Shown piece after piece: positions 1-13,577 of a DNA stretch of 64,000 nt (positions within the stretch are counted from its first letter, which is position 1; each line of letters starts with the position of its first letter). Location: contig NZ_BSTN01000025.1 in NCBI RefSeq assembly GCF_030269545.1, positions 21,694 to 85,693 on the forward strand. The letters are read 5' to 3'. Origin of the DNA: Actinomadura sp. NBRC 104425. Its GTDB lineage: Bacteria > Actinomycetota > Actinomycetes > Streptosporangiales > Streptosporangiaceae. The notes below the pieces were generated by a model. It saw only the letters and a program-made list of their open reading frames with translations, made no database searches and was not told the origin of the DNA. The position numbers and the translations under genes were made by a program.

Positions 1-173
1 ACCTCGTAGTTGGCCAGATCGGCCTTGGAGCTGACGACGTTGTCGCCGTCGACCACCAGCACGGCCGGGAACGTGACCGTCGAGCCGACCTCGCCGGCCA
101 GCTTGTCGACGGTGAGCACGTCGCCCGTGGCCACCTTCTCCTGCCTGCCGCCTGCGCGGACAATCGCGTACAC
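1..173 (-). CDS. rplU: 50S ribosomal protein L21 (N-terminal part, cut by window edge)
   Basis: Ribosomal protein L21 binds 23S rRNA in the large subunit. The visible reading frame starts at a GTG at 173 (VYAIVRAGGRQEKV) and continues with the family-typical GDVLTVDKL and VLVVDGDNVV stretches before running off the window after about 57 codons of an expected ~100. A purine-rich GAAGGG lies about 8 bases upstream of the GTG. It lies downstream of the RNase E/G gene in the same orientation, the usual actinobacterial order (rne, rplU, rpmA, obg). A strong hairpin between the two genes implies separate transcription. Confidence 0.9.
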   Translation of the reverse strand, partial: MYAIVRAGGRQEKVATGDVLTVDKLAGEVGSTVTFPAVLVVDGDNVVSSKADLANYE

Positions 174-410
174 CGCGGAAACCCTTCGTTAGCGCGCGCT
201 TCCGGAATGAACCGGTCCCACACGTGGTCTTCCACCAGCCCTCGGATGAGGGCCTACCCCCGGCCGGAACCGGAGGCGGCACACCGGGGCATGGACCCGG
301 TGCTCTGTGCTTGGACCCCGCCGGACGAGCGGGGGACGCACGTCCCGACCCCTCGGGTTCGGGGTGCGAAGCCGAACGACGCGCTCGCACGCGCCGAAGT
401 CCAAGGGTAC

Positions 411-460
411 CGGATGCCCGGACCGGAGCGCGAACCACGCCGGTCCGGTCCGGGCATCCG
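411..460 (-). terminator. Hairpin terminator downstream of rne
   Basis: Two perfectly complementary 16-base arms (411-426 and 445-460) separated by 18 bases lie just after the stop codon of the RNase E/G gene. There is no clear U-tract, as is common in high-GC actinomycetes. The rest of 174-470 holds only the presumed rplU promoter region, in which I see no gene. Confidence 0.6.
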
Positions 461-470
461 GCCCGTCCCG

Positions 471-3764
<3,294 letters not shown>

Positions 3765-3973
3765 GCGGGCAACTCCCGTCAGGCTCCCGGGCGCGACCAC
3801 GCGCTCCGCCCCGGGGGCGGTGCGGTGCGGTGCGCCGCACGGGAGCTCTCTCCGTCAGTCAGTCGGCGCCGTCGCGTCCGGACCGCAGGTCCGGCAGCGA
3901 CGACGAAGTCGTCGGGGGCGCGCTCGCCGTTCCCCTGAAGACCGGTTCCGTGCGTCCGGCACGGCTTCGGCCC

Positions 3974-4879
3974 TTACGGGCGGGCGCTGACGGCATCCGC
4001 GCTCGCGGGCTCCGCGCTCTGCGGGCGCGCAGGGCCATGGCCCGCCGCGGCGTCGTCGCCGGACGGGGCCACAGTCTCCCGGTCGGGATCCAGCGGATCC
4101 GCAAGCTCACCGGTGGCTGCGTCCACGGGGCCCTGCGCCAGCCTGGTCACCAGCGGCGGCGACGGCGGCGCGAGGTCGGCGACCTGACCCAGTCCGGCGA
4201 GGATGTCGTCGGGTCGTACGGCGGGTGTGGTATGCCGAACAACCATTCGAAGTATCGCACAAGGGGCATCCGCCGCCGCCGAGGCGCGCCGGTCCAGCTC
4301 ACAGGCGGACACGGCGGCGCGCACGTCGAACCGGCGCCGTCCCTTCTTGGTGAGGCGTTCCACCTCGATCCGGTCGGCGGCGACGAAGGCGTCGACGGCC
4401 TTCGCGGCGGCCTCGGCGTCCACGCCGTCCAGCCGCACCTGCCACAGCGACGCCTCCAGCCGGTCGGCCAGCGCCGCGGGCCGTGCGGCCTGCGCCTCTC
4501 CCGTGCGGGCCGGCGGCCGGGCCTCCACCACGTCGAGGACGTCCAGGCCGGCGGGCAGGGCGGCGTCGAGATCGTCGCGGACCCGCGCAGGGTCGCGGGT
4601 CTCGGTCAGCCCGAGTTCGAGGTATTCGGCCTCGCTGGCGACCCCGGTCGCCGCCGCACCCGCGTACGAGATCTTCGGGTGCGGGGTGAATCCCGCGCTG
4701 AACGCGACAGGGATCCCGGCGCGCCGCACGGCGCGTTCCACGGCCCGGGAGATGTCGCGGTGGCTGGTGAACCGCATCCTGCCGCGCTTGGCGTACCGAA
4801 CGCGCAGGCGCTGGATCACGGGGGCCGGCGCGGGACCCTCCGGCTGGGGTGCCAGGGCTCCAGTCCTTCCTACTCGCAT
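3974..4879 (-). CDS. TIGR03936/DUF2344 radical SAM-linked protein
   Basis: Protein of 301 residues whose N-terminal part (LRVRYAKRGRMRFTSHRDISRAVERA, split over residues ~24-50) is the hallmark of the DUF2344/TIGR03936 family. Members accompany, or are fused to, the TIGR03960 radical SAM enzyme, whose gene lies directly upstream here. The molecular function is not established; an RNA- or tRNA-linked role has been suggested only by context. ATG at 4879 has a GGGAG about 12 bases upstream; a later in-frame start near residue 21 would give the more typical short N-terminus. The C-terminal ~60 residues are Ala/Asp/Pro-rich and probably disordered. The 209 bases to the rne start hold no gene. Confidence 0.8.
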   Translation of the reverse strand: MRVGRTGALAPQPEGPAPAPVIQRLRVRYAKRGRMRFTSHRDISRAVERAVRRAGIPVAFSAGFTPHPKISYAGAAATGVASEAEYLELGLTETRDPARVRDDLDAALPAGLDVLDVVEARPPARTGEAQAARPAALADRLEASLWQVRLDGVDAEAAAKAVDAFVAADRIEVERLTKKGRRRFDVRAAVSACELDRRASAAADAPCAILRMVVRHTTPAVRPDDILAGLGQVADLAPPSPPLVTRLAQGPVDAATGELADPLDPDRETVAPSGDDAAAGHGPARPQSAEPASADAVSARP

Positions 4880-5065
4880 CGAGTCGAAAACGTCTCCCTA
4901 TAGAGTACGGGCCCCCGGCCCCCCTTTCGCCCACGCCCGGCCCTGGACACCTTCGCATCGGCCAGGACAGGCCGTGCTCCGCCCCTGGTGAACGGCGGGC
5001 GGGACCGGCCCCGGCCGCCTGCGCCCGCGCCATCGGACACGCCGGCACAGGCGGCCGGGGTCGGG

Positions 5066-6988
5066 TCAGACGACCGAAAGGGGAAGGAGTTTGCGGCCGG
5101 TGGGGCCGATCTGGATCTCGGTGCCCATGGTCGGGCAGACGCCGCAGTCGTAGCAGGGCGTCCAGCGGCAGTCCTCCACCTCGGTCTCGTCGAGGGCGTC
5201 CTGCCAGTCCTGCCAGAGCCACTCGCGGTCGAGACCGGCGTCCAGGTGGTCCCAGGGCAGCACCTCGACCTCGTCGCGCTCGCGGGTGGTGTACCAGTCC
5301 AGGTCGACCGGCTCGTCGGCCAGCACCTTGTCGGCGCAGGCCACCCAGCGGTCGTAGGAGAAGTGCTCGCTCCAGCCGTCGAAGCGGCCGCCGTCCTCCC
5401 ACACCGCGCGGATGATCGCGCCGACCCGGCGGTCGCCGCGCGACAGCAGGCCCTCGATGATCGACGGCTTGCCCTCGTGGTAGCGCAGGCCGATGGCGCG
5501 GCCGTACTCCTTGTCCTGGCGCAGCGTGTCGCGCAGGGCGCGCAGCCGCCGGTCGACGGTCTCGTGGTCGCACTGCGCGGCCCACTGGAACGGGGTGTGC
5601 GGCTTGGGCACGAACCCGCCGATGGACACGGTGCAGCGGATGTCGCGGCGGCCGGTGGCCTCCCGGCCGGCCTGGATCACCCGGCGGGCCATGTCGGCGA
5701 TGGCCAGGACGTCCTCGTCCTCCTCGGTGGGCAGCCCGCACATGAAGTACAGCTTGACCTGCCGCCAGCCGTTCTCGTAGGCGGTGGTCACGGTGCGGAT
5801 CAGGTCCTCCTCGGTGACCATCTTGTTGATCACCTTGCGCATCCGCTCGGAGCCGCCCTCGGGCGCGAACGTCAGCCCGGACCGGCGGCCGTTGCGCGAC
5901 AGCTCGTTGGCCAGCGTGATGTTGAAGGCGTCCACCCGGGTGGACGGCAGCGACAGCGAGGTGTTGGTGCCCTCGTACCGGTCGGCCAGCCCCTTGGCGA
6001 TGTCGCCGATCTCGCTGTGGTCGGCGCTGGACAGGCTGAGCAGCCCCACCTCGGGGAAGCCGCTTTCGCGCAGGCCGGTCTCCACCATGTCGCCGATGGT
6101 GGTGATCGACCGCTCGCGCACCGGACGGGTGATCATCCCGGCCTGGCAGAAGCGGCAGCCGCGGGTGCAGCCCCGGAAGATCTCCACGCTGTAGCGCTCG
6201 TGGACGGTCTCGGCCAGCGGGACCAGCGGCTTGCGCGGGTACGGCCAGTCGTCCAGGTCCATGACGGTGTGCTTGGTGATCCGCCACGGCACGCCCGGCC
6301 GGTTGGGCGCCACCCGCTGGATGCGGCCGTCCGGCAGGTAGGTCACGTCGTAGAACTTCGGCACGTACACCCCGCCGGAGGAGGCCAGCCGCAGCAGCAG
6401 CTCGTCGCGGCCGCCGGGGCGGCCCTCGGCCTTCCACTCCCGGACCACCTCGGTGATCGCCAGCACGATCTCCTCGCCGTCGCCGAGCACCGCCGCGTCC
6501 AGGAACTCGGCGATCGGCTCGGGGTTGAACGCGGCGTGTCCGCCGGCGATCACGATCGGGTGCTCGTCGCCGCGGTCGGCCGCGGACAGCGGGATGCCCG
6601 CCAGGTCGAGCGCGGTGAGCAGGTTGGTGTAGCCCAGCTCGGTCGCGAAGCTCACGCCCAGCAGGTCGAACGCGCCGACCGGGCGGTGCGCGTCGACGGT
6701 GAACTGCGGGACGCCGTGCTCGCGCATCAGCTTCTCCAGGTCCGGCCAGACCGAGTAGGTGCGCTCGGCCAGCACGCCCTCGCGTTCGTTGAGGATCTCG
6801 TAGAGGATCTGCACGCCCTGGTTGGGCAGCCCCACCTCGTAGGCGTCCGGATACATCAGCGCCCAGCGCACCTCGGCGTCGTCCCAGTCCTTGACCTGGG
6901 AGTTCAGCTCGCCGCCGACGTACTGAATCGGCTTCTGCACGCGCGGGAGCAGCGGCTCCAGGCGCGGGAAGATCGACTCGACCGGCAT
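5066..6988 (-). CDS. TIGR03960 family B12-binding-like/radical SAM protein
   Basis: 640-residue radical SAM protein. Residues ~30-220 form the B12-binding-like N-terminal part; the [4Fe-4S]-binding CxxxCxxC appears as CTRGCRFCQ near residue 276, followed by GGSERMRK and a GGFVPKPHTPFQW stretch typical of this family. A cysteine-rich tail (CRWTPCYDCGVC, near residue 613) closes the protein. The substrate is unknown. It is immediately upstream of its usual DUF2344 partner, with a 186-base gap. ATG at 6988 follows a GGAGG at good spacing. Confidence 0.85.
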   Translation of the reverse strand: MPVESIFPRLEPLLPRVQKPIQYVGGELNSQVKDWDDAEVRWALMYPDAYEVGLPNQGVQILYEILNEREGVLAERTYSVWPDLEKLMREHGVPQFTVDAHRPVGAFDLLGVSFATELGYTNLLTALDLAGIPLSAADRGDEHPIVIAGGHAAFNPEPIAEFLDAAVLGDGEEIVLAITEVVREWKAEGRPGGRDELLLRLASSGGVYVPKFYDVTYLPDGRIQRVAPNRPGVPWRITKHTVMDLDDWPYPRKPLVPLAETVHERYSVEIFRGCTRGCRFCQAGMITRPVRERSITTIGDMVETGLRESGFPEVGLLSLSSADHSEIGDIAKGLADRYEGTNTSLSLPSTRVDAFNITLANELSRNGRRSGLTFAPEGGSERMRKVINKMVTEEDLIRTVTTAYENGWRQVKLYFMCGLPTEEDEDVLAIADMARRVIQAGREATGRRDIRCTVSIGGFVPKPHTPFQWAAQCDHETVDRRLRALRDTLRQDKEYGRAIGLRYHEGKPSIIEGLLSRGDRRVGAIIRAVWEDGGRFDGWSEHFSYDRWVACADKVLADEPVDLDWYTTRERDEVEVLPWDHLDAGLDREWLWQDWQDALDETEVEDCRWTPCYDCGVCPTMGTEIQIGPTGRKLLPLSVV

Positions 6989-7123
6989 GACGGTGCCTCC
7001 GATGATGTGGACGCGGATGCAATGCTCGCTCAGGGCTTTTCAGCCTACCGGCGCCCACGACCGGGTGCGGTTCCGTCGAGCCGCAGGCGCCGGCGGGCCC
7101 GCGCCCCCATCGAGCGAACCCGG

Positions 7124-8332
7124 TCAGTCGAAGGGGTTGCGTCTCAGATGGACGGCCTGCAGCAGACCGAGGGCGATCATGTTGGCGAACGTCGCCGAGC
7201 CGCCGTAGGACACGAACGGCAGCGGCAGCCCCGTGATCGGCATGATGCCCAGCGTCATGCCGATGTTCTCGAACATCTGGAACGCCAGCCAGCACACCAC
7301 GCCGCTGGCCACCAGCGTGCCGAACAGGTCGGCGGCCTGGGTGGCGATGCGCAGGCCCCGCCACAGCACCACGCCGAGCAGCAGCACGATCGCGGCCGCC
7401 CCGATGAAGCCGAGCTCCTCGCCGGCGACGGTGAAGATGAAGTCGGTCTGCTGCTCGGGGACGAAGTGGCCGCCGGTCTGCTCGCCGTTGAACAGGCCCT
7501 TGCCGAACACGCCGCCCGACCCCACGGCGATCTTGGCCTGCTGGGCGTTGTAGCCGGCGCCGCGCGGGTCGTGCGAGGGGTCGAGGAACGCGGTGAACCG
7601 GGCGATCTGGTACGGCTTGAGCAGCCCGAAGAAGAACACCAGGAACCCGGCCAGCACGCCGCCGCCGACCAGCCCGGCCAGCCAGCGCTTGCGCACCCCG
7701 CTGATCGCCAGCATGCCCAGCACCACCGCGCCGAACACCAGCGTCGTGCCCAGGTCGGGCTGGCCCATGACCAGCGCCGCGGGCAGCCCGGCCAGCGCCA
7801 GCGCCCACAGGATGTCCTTGTTGCTCGGGCCGACCTCGCCGTCGCGCGGCTCGCCGAGCAGCATCGCCAGCAGCACCACCAGCCCGACCTTGGCGAACTC
7901 CGACGGCTGCACCTGGAATCCGCCGCCGAGCACGATCCACGAGTGCGACCCGTTGATCGTCTCGCCGAGCGGGGTGAGCACCGCCACCAGTCCCGCGCAG
8001 GCCAGCCCGTACAGGATCGGCGCGTAGGCGCGCAGCAGCCGGTAGTCCAGCAGCGCCACCACGGCGCCCAGCACGAACCCGATGACCAGGTTCAGCAGGT
8101 GCCGCTGGACGAAGGTCTCGGGGTCCTTGCCCTGCTCGGTCAGCAGCGGCACCGTGGCCGAGCGCACCAGCAGGGTGCCCACCACCGACAGCGCCAGCGC
8201 GGCCAGCACCAGCGTCCAGTCCAGGCGGCGCATGCCCGCCAGGCGGCGCCGCCACACGGTCCGGTCGCCGTAGCCGTCGACCGCGCCCACGCCCGCCCCG
8301 GCGCCGCCGGAGCCCAGCCCGCCGCCGATCAC
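7124..8332 (-). CDS. rodA: Peptidoglycan glycosyltransferase RodA (SEDS family)
   Basis: Polymerises lipid II into glycan strands in the cell-elongation complex, working with a class B PBP. 402 residues with about ten hydrophobic segments beginning near residue 36; the conserved SEDS C-terminal signature GLPLPFVSYGGSAT lies near residue 370. The GTG start at 8332 overlaps the stop codon of the upstream PBP2 gene by four bases (GTGA), so the two are translationally coupled. It is the last gene of the mreB-mreC-mreD-mrdA-rodA operon. The first ~30 residues are Gly-rich and cytoplasmic. Confidence 0.95.
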   Translation of the reverse strand: MIGGGLGSGGAGAGVGAVDGYGDRTVWRRRLAGMRRLDWTLVLAALALSVVGTLLVRSATVPLLTEQGKDPETFVQRHLLNLVIGFVLGAVVALLDYRLLRAYAPILYGLACAGLVAVLTPLGETINGSHSWIVLGGGFQVQPSEFAKVGLVVLLAMLLGEPRDGEVGPSNKDILWALALAGLPAALVMGQPDLGTTLVFGAVVLGMLAISGVRKRWLAGLVGGGVLAGFLVFFFGLLKPYQIARFTAFLDPSHDPRGAGYNAQQAKIAVGSGGVFGKGLFNGEQTGGHFVPEQQTDFIFTVAGEELGFIGAAAIVLLLGVVLWRGLRIATQAADLFGTLVASGVVCWLAFQMFENIGMTLGIMPITGLPLPFVSYGGSATFANMIALGLLQAVHLRRNPFD

Positions 8333-10563
8333 CGCGTCGTCCTCGTCGGGGCGTCGGACTCCTGGCGCGGCGCGGTGCTGGGCGGCATGCCCGGCCCTTG
8401 GGTCAGCACGGTGTTCGGCGCGCCGCCCGGGGACGCGCTGGGCGACGCGTTCGAGGACTCTTCCGTCGTCGTGTCGGTGCCGGCGCCGATCACCCCGCCC
8501 GATCCGGCCGGGGGCTTGGGCAGGTCCTTGGGCAGCTCGCCGTTGTCCAGCGCGGGCTTGCCGTCCTTGCCCAGCCCGTAGATCGCCTCGTAGATCTCGC
8601 GGACGGCGGGCGCGGCGGCCGAGGCGCCGGTGCCGCCCTGCGAGATCATCGCCACCACCGCGAACCTCGGCTTGTCCGCCGGGGCGAACGAGGCGAACCA
8701 GGAGGTGTCGTCCTTGCCGTAGACCTCGGCGGTGCCGGTCTTGCCCGCCACGGGCAGCTTCTTGAGGTCGAAGCCGCTGAACGCGCCGGCCGCGGTGCCC
8801 TCCTTGGTGACGTCGGCGAGCGCCTTGCGCATGTAGTCCAGCACCTTGGTGTCGACGTCCAGCTTCTTGGCCGGCGGCGTCGGGATGCGGCGCACCACCG
8901 AACCGTCCGAGCGGACCACGGCCACGCCCAGATGCGGCGTGACCAGCCGCCCGCCGTTGGCCACCGCGGCGTACGCGCGGGCCAGCTGCAGCGGCGTCAC
9001 CAGCACGTCGCCCTGCCCGACGGAGAAGTTCGCGGCGTCACCGGCCCGCCACACGTAGCCCTCGGTGCAGTTCTCGGCGGCGATCGCCTTCAGGTACGCG
9101 GCGCGCCCGGGGTCGGTGCGCTCCAGGTTCGGGTAGCCCTGCTTGGCGGCCTTGCAGTCGGCGTCGCGGGTGGCCTCCCAGTAGCGGCGCTTCCACCCCC
9201 GGTCGGGGATGCGGCCGGTGCTCTCGCCGGGCAGGTCGATGCCGGTGCGGCTGCCGAAGCCCCACTTGCGGGCCATCGCCACCATCGGGTCCTTGGGGTT
9301 GGCGCGCGGTTTGGTGCCGCCGTCGCGCAGCCACTCCTCGTAGGCGAACTTGTAGAAGATCGTGTCGCAGGACACCACCAGCGCCCTGTGCAGGTCCATG
9401 TCGCCGTGCGCCTGACCCTCGAAGTTGCGGAAGGCGCGGCTGCCCACGTTGTAGGAGCCGGGGCAGGGGTAGATGCCGTTGAGCGGGTAGCCGTCGGCCA
9501 CCGCCGCGGCCGTCGAGGAGATCTTGAAGGTGGAGCCCGGCGCGAACTGGCCCTGGGTGGCGCGGGAGATCAGCGGCTCGCCCTGCTTCTTGCCGAGCAG
9601 CGCGTCGTACTTCTCCTGGGAGATGCCGCCGGTCCACACCGACGGGTCGTAGGTGGGCAGGCTGGCCAGCGCCACCACCTTGCCGGTCTGCACGTCCAGC
9701 ACCACGGCGGCCGCCGCGTCGGCGGGGTGGCCCTGCGAACGGGCACTCTTCATCGCGTTGCGCAGCGCCCGCTCGGCCGCGCCCTGCACCTTGGCGTCGA
9801 TGCTGGTGACCAGGTGGCCGCCGGGCTCGGCGGCCTGCTCGGACGCGGTGCCGGTGACGCGGCCCTGGCTGTCGACCAGCACCCGCCGCACCCCGGGGCT
9901 GCCGCGCAGGTCGGCGTCGTAGGCGGCCTCCAGCCCGTCCCGGCCGACCAGGTCGACGCCGCTGTAGCCGGTGACCCGGATGCCCTTGCGCTTGTCGAGC
10001 TCCTCCTGGGTGATGGGCTGCAGGTAGCCGAGCGTCTGCGCGGCGTTGGCGCCCTCGGGCTCGGGGTACTCGCGGACGGCCTGGAACTGCGCCGTCACAC
10101 CGGGGAACTCCTCCTGCCGCTCCATGATCTGCAGCGCGCGCTTGGGGTCGACGCGGTCGTCGACGGGGATCGGCTGGAACGGCGAGCCCGGCCAGCACGG
10201 GCGCTTGATGCCGGGCGCGCACAGCCGGATGCGCTTTTGCAGCTCGTCGTAGCCGATGCCGAGCACCCCGGCCAGGCGCTTGAGCACGGCCTCGCCGCGG
10301 TCCTTCTGCCGCATCAGCGTGGTGCGGTCCACCGACACCACCAGGGCGGTGCGGTTGCGCACCAGCGGACGGCCCTTGTCGTCCAGGATCATGCCGCGGA
10401 TGGCGGGCACCACGATGTCGCGGGTGCGGTTCTGCGCGGCGACCTGCCGGTAGTGCTCGCCGTCGAGCACCTGCATCGTCCACAGGCGGCCCATCAGCAC
10501 CAGCAGCAGGGCGCCGACCAGCACGTACAGGACCACCAGCCGGAAGTGCGTGCGCGCGTTCAC
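8329..10563 (-). CDS. mrdA: Penicillin-binding protein 2 (class B transpeptidase)
   Basis: Cross-links peptidoglycan during lateral growth as partner of RodA. 744 residues from a GTG at 10563 that overlaps the mreD stop by four bases. One N-terminal transmembrane helix (residues ~8-28, LVVLYVLVGALLLVL), a dimerisation domain, and a transpeptidase domain with SxxK as GSTFKIS (~344), SxD as SCDTIFY (~398) and KTGT as AGKTGTAEV (~606). The tail after ~690 is Ser/Pro/Gly-rich. Several Cys in the dimerisation and catalytic domains (CAPGIKRPC, ADCKAAK, ENCTEG) are unusual compared with E. coli PBP2 and could form extracytoplasmic disulfides; that is inference. Confidence 0.95.
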   Translation of the reverse strand: MNARTHFRLVVLYVLVGALLLVLMGRLWTMQVLDGEHYRQVAAQNRTRDIVVPAIRGMILDDKGRPLVRNRTALVVSVDRTTLMRQKDRGEAVLKRLAGVLGIGYDELQKRIRLCAPGIKRPCWPGSPFQPIPVDDRVDPKRALQIMERQEEFPGVTAQFQAVREYPEPEGANAAQTLGYLQPITQEELDKRKGIRVTGYSGVDLVGRDGLEAAYDADLRGSPGVRRVLVDSQGRVTGTASEQAAEPGGHLVTSIDAKVQGAAERALRNAMKSARSQGHPADAAAAVVLDVQTGKVVALASLPTYDPSVWTGGISQEKYDALLGKKQGEPLISRATQGQFAPGSTFKISSTAAAVADGYPLNGIYPCPGSYNVGSRAFRNFEGQAHGDMDLHRALVVSCDTIFYKFAYEEWLRDGGTKPRANPKDPMVAMARKWGFGSRTGIDLPGESTGRIPDRGWKRRYWEATRDADCKAAKQGYPNLERTDPGRAAYLKAIAAENCTEGYVWRAGDAANFSVGQGDVLVTPLQLARAYAAVANGGRLVTPHLGVAVVRSDGSVVRRIPTPPAKKLDVDTKVLDYMRKALADVTKEGTAAGAFSGFDLKKLPVAGKTGTAEVYGKDDTSWFASFAPADKPRFAVVAMISQGGTGASAAAPAVREIYEAIYGLGKDGKPALDNGELPKDLPKPPAGSGGVIGAGTDTTTEESSNASPSASPGGAPNTVLTQGPGMPPSTAPRQESDAPTRTTR

Positions 10564-11156
10564 AGCCCGCCGCTCCGCCCGGACATCGCGCGGTAGCGGG
10601 CCGTGGGCACCGCGTACCGGTCGCGGGCCTTGTCGCCCCGGTCGTAGCGGCGCGTCACCCGCAGCACCGCCCACACCACGAAGGGGCTGGCCAGCACGTC
10701 GTAGAGCACCTGCAGCGGCACCATCCGCGACACCACGTCCCAGGCGGCGCGCGGGTCGGCCAGCAGCATGCCGGTCAGCGCGTACAGCACCGTCCCGGCC
10801 AGCGCGCCGACGGCCACCGCCATGAACGGCACGAACGTCTGCCGGTCCAGCTCCGCGGCGGCCATTCCGCACACGTAGCCGATCAGGCAGTACACCAGGG
10901 CGTAGCGGCCGAGGGTGTGGTCGGCGGGCGGGATGATGTCGGCGGCCAGCCCGGCGCAGAACCCGGTGACCACGCCGGTCAGCGAGCCGTTGACCAGGGC
11001 CAGCGCCACCACCGCCAGCAGCACCAGGTCCGGTGTGACGTCACCGGGCAGCGGCAGCCGGTTGGCCACCGACACCTGCAGGATCAGCGCCACCGCGATC
11101 ACCAGGGCGGCGGTCAGGCCGCGTCCGGCCGTGGACGGTTCGGGCGGGTTGGTCAT
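10560..11156 (-). CDS. mreD: Rod shape-determining protein MreD
   Basis: Small integral membrane protein of the elongasome. 198 residues from an ATG at 11156 (MTNPPEPS). Five to six hydrophobic segments begin with ALVIAVALILQVSVANRL; the conserved PDLVLLAVVALALVNG stretch and the GFCAGLAADIIPP motif are characteristic of MreD. The tail (RYDRGDKARDRYAV) is basic and cytoplasmic. It starts 16 bases after mreC and its stop overlaps the mrdA start. Confidence 0.9.
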   Translation of the reverse strand: MTNPPEPSTAGRGLTAALVIAVALILQVSVANRLPLPGDVTPDLVLLAVVALALVNGSLTGVVTGFCAGLAADIIPPADHTLGRYALVYCLIGYVCGMAAAELDRQTFVPFMAVAVGALAGTVLYALTGMLLADPRAAWDVVSRMVPLQVLYDVLASPFVVWAVLRVTRRYDRGDKARDRYAVPTARYRAMSGRSGGL

Positions 11157-11172
11157 GGGCGCGCGCAGCACG

Positions 11173-12249
11173 TCAGCCCTCCGAGTCCGGTGTGGTGGGC
11201 GTGCCCGTGGACGGCTTGCGGTCGCCGCGTCCGCCGGTGGTTGCGCTCTCCAGCGGCGTGGCGCCGGGCGAGGTGAGCGGGGACGACGGCGTGCGGCCGG
11301 GGACGCCCGTGGCGAACGGCGTCGCGGTGGACGACGCGGACGGCGTGGGCGTCGGTGTCGGCGTGGGCGTCGGCTTGGGCGGCAGCACCGCGTCGCGCGG
11401 GTCGCTCTTGGGCGGCGCGACCACCACCGCGACCACGTCCAGGCTGCTGAACCGCACGAACGGCCGCAGGTAGGCGGTGCGGGTGAGGCCGCCCTCGGGC
11501 TTTTCGATGCGTTCGACCGTGCCGATCGGCACGCCCGGCACGTAGGGCCGCTCACCCTGCGACCCGAGCGTCACCAGCCGCTGTCCCGGCCGCAGCGGGG
11601 CGTTGGCGTTGAGCATCTGGAACTTCAGCGGCGCGTCGTTGCCCGCGCTGAGGCCGCGGCGGCCGCGCCCCTGGACGATCCCGATCTCGCGGGAGTCCTC
11701 CAGGCGGGCGCCGACCGAGGACGCCACATCGGTGGCCAGCAGCACGGTGGCGGTCGCCGGGCCGACCCGGGTGACCCGCCCGACCAGGCCGTCGGCGTTC
11801 ATCACCGTCATGTCGCGGCGCACGCCGCTGCGGCTGCCGACGTCGATGGTGACGGTCTCCTCGAAGCCCTGCCCGGCCGAGATCACCTGCGCCGCCACGA
11901 TCTTGTAGCCGCCGATGCCCGCCGAGCCCAGCAGCCGGTGCAGCTGCTCGTAGCGGGAGGCGTCGATGCGGCCGGCGCGCAGCTGCTCGCGCAGCCGCTG
12001 GTTCTCCCGCTCCAGCCGGTCGGCGCGGCGGCGTTCGCCGGGCGCGTCGGTGATCGCGTCGACGGTGTTGCCGACCGGCCGCACCACCGCCGCCGAGGCC
12101 CGCTCGACCGGGCCGAACACGGCCGCGCCCAGGCCGCGCAGACCCGCCAGCGGGGAGTGCTGCCCGCCGCGGTAGTCCACCGTGATGATGGTCAGCGCCA
12201 CCGCGAGCAGCACGCCGAGGACCCAACGGGTCCGCCGGGTGTCCTTCAC
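11173..12249 (-). CDS. mreC: Rod shape-determining protein MreC
   Basis: Extracytoplasmic scaffold that links MreB, MreD and PBP2. 358 residues from a GTG at 12249 with GGAGG seven bases upstream. An N-terminal transmembrane helix (VLGVLLAVALTIITVDY), a coiled coil (RRADRLERENQRLREQL, ~residues 75-92), the MreC beta domain (VISAGQGFEETVTID, LVGRVTRVGP), and a Pro/Thr-rich C-terminal tail (PTPTPTPTPTPSAS) that is probably disordered. Gene position between mreB and mreD fixes the assignment. Confidence 0.93.
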   Translation of the reverse strand: MKDTRRTRWVLGVLLAVALTIITVDYRGGQHSPLAGLRGLGAAVFGPVERASAAVVRPVGNTVDAITDAPGERRRADRLERENQRLREQLRAGRIDASRYEQLHRLLGSAGIGGYKIVAAQVISAGQGFEETVTIDVGSRSGVRRDMTVMNADGLVGRVTRVGPATATVLLATDVASSVGARLEDSREIGIVQGRGRRGLSAGNDAPLKFQMLNANAPLRPGQRLVTLGSQGERPYVPGVPIGTVERIEKPEGGLTRTAYLRPFVRFSSLDVVAVVVAPPKSDPRDAVLPPKPTPTPTPTPTPSASSTATPFATGVPGRTPSSPLTSPGATPLESATTGGRGDRKPSTGTPTTPDSEG

Positions 12250-12337
12250 CCACCGACCTCCCGTTTTCCGTCTCGCGGGGGCGTGGGGGCCGTCCCCCGC
12301 AAGGAGAGAACTCGCGCGCCCGGCTCAGTGACGCGGC

Positions 12338-13372
<1,035 letters not shown>

Positions 13373-13513
13373 GAAGAAAGGGAGCCCTTCGATGTCGGCG
13401 GGCGTCTAGAGCGGCGTCCCCATCGTAACGCGACGAAGCGGGGCCAGGCAGGCACCCCGGCGCCGCGAGTCGATCAAAAAACCGGCGTCGAGCAGGCAGT
13501 TGTCGTTAAAGCG

Positions 13514-13542
13514 CACGCGGGCCGGATGATCCGGCCCGCGTG
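13514..13542 (-). terminator. Hairpin terminator of ndk
   Basis: Two perfectly matched 13-base arms (13514-13526 and 13530-13542) with a three-base loop, 35 bases after the ndk stop. On the minus strand it is followed by GCGCTTTAAC, a weak T-rich stretch. Very stable GC stem. Confidence 0.75.
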
Positions 13543-13577
13543 TGTCGGCGTCGTCCCGATCGCCCTTCCCGGAGTGC

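Noticed and set aside
4988..8581. Nearly 1200-codon plus-strand frame
   Set aside because: Exact antisense of the radical SAM and rodA genes; His/Gln/Val-rich composition is the mirror of their codon use.
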